Shown here in pieces: positions 6,583-6,631 of a stretch of DNA of 6,631 bases. The stretch is from an uncultured Lachnobacterium sp. (GTDB taxonomy: Bacteria > Bacillota > Clostridia > Lachnospirales > Lachnospiraceae), in NCBI GenBank assembly GCA_900549895.1, contig URQG01000107.1, forward strand, positions 1-6,631. The letters are read 5' to 3'. Position 1 is the first letter of the stretch. Each line of letters starts with the position of its first letter. Below the pieces are notes generated by a model. It saw only the letters and a list, made by a program, of their open reading frames with translations. It was not told where the DNA came from and ran no database searches. The position numbers and the translations under genes are program-made.

Positions 6583-6631
6583 CTGTCTCTTATACACATC
6601 TCCGAGCCCACGAGACGCGTAGTAATCTCGT
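6583..6631 (+). other. Residual Illumina Nextera i7-side adapter (not genomic)
   Basis: Bases 6583-6601 (CTGTCTCTTATACACATCT) are the inverted Tn5 mosaic end, followed by CCGAGCCCACGAGAC at 6602-6616, the Nextera read-2 adapter. Bases 6617-6624 (GCGTAGTA) are in the i7 index position and match, from memory, index N719. ATCTCGT at 6625-6631 starts the P7 arm. Its in-frame translation after mreD gives the known artefact peptide LSLIHISEPTR. Genomic sequence ends at 6582. Confidence 0.98.

Noticed and set aside
24..6601. The 19-base inverted ends at 24-42 and 6583-6601 look like the ends of a Tn5-type transposon spanning the window.
   Set aside because: They are the engineered mosaic ends of Nextera adapters, joined directly to adapter and index sequence, and the interior holds only core genes with no transposase.
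6220..6631. MreD extended through the contig end with a LSLIHISEPTR tail.
   Set aside because: Those residues are encoded by the Nextera adapter; the genomic frame ends at 6582.

Overview
The window is an assembled contig still flanked by Illumina Nextera library adapters at both ends (1-42 and 6583-6631). The biological insert is 43-6582. It holds seven genes, all on the + strand and tightly packed: the 3' part of mutL, then miaA, a PLP-enzyme gene of the 'aluminium resistance / methionine gamma-lyase-like' family (ynbB-like), radC, mreB, mreC and the 5' part of mreD. The first and last genes are cut by the contig ends, not by biology.

The organism is most likely a Gram-positive anaerobe of the Clostridia, perhaps Lachnospiraceae. 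This is inferred from the moderate GC content by eye, strong AGGAG-type ribosome binding sites, MutL carrying the endonuclease motif (typical where MutH is absent), a YnbB-family protein (common in Firmicutes), and radC directly ahead of mreBCD as in Bacillus and Clostridia. The sequence alone does not fix the genus.

Left block (44-3469): mutL, miaA and ynbB overlap one another. The mutL stop shares a base with the miaA start, and ynbB starts inside the miaA 3' end. They are very probably co-transcribed and translationally coupled. They combine mismatch repair, tRNA A37 prenylation and a PLP enzyme of uncertain substrate. There is no room for hfq between miaA and ynbB.

Junction (3470-3561): the only real intergenic gap, 92 bases. 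It holds a plausible sigma-A-type promoter and a long stem-loop that overlaps it and whose imperfect positions are all G-U compatible in RNA.

Right block (3562-6582): radC, mreB, mreC and mreD are separated by 16, 8 and 12 bases and look like one operon. MreB filaments together with the membrane proteins MreC and MreD organise the lateral cell-wall synthesis machinery. The MreB is recognisable but divergent: its second phosphate loop and its putative membrane-contact loop differ from the usual sequences.

I see no CRISPR array, phage gene, insertion sequence, RNA gene or clear new system. The region is ordinary core genome. The points worth a second look are the adapter contamination, the junction hairpin and the divergent MreB.
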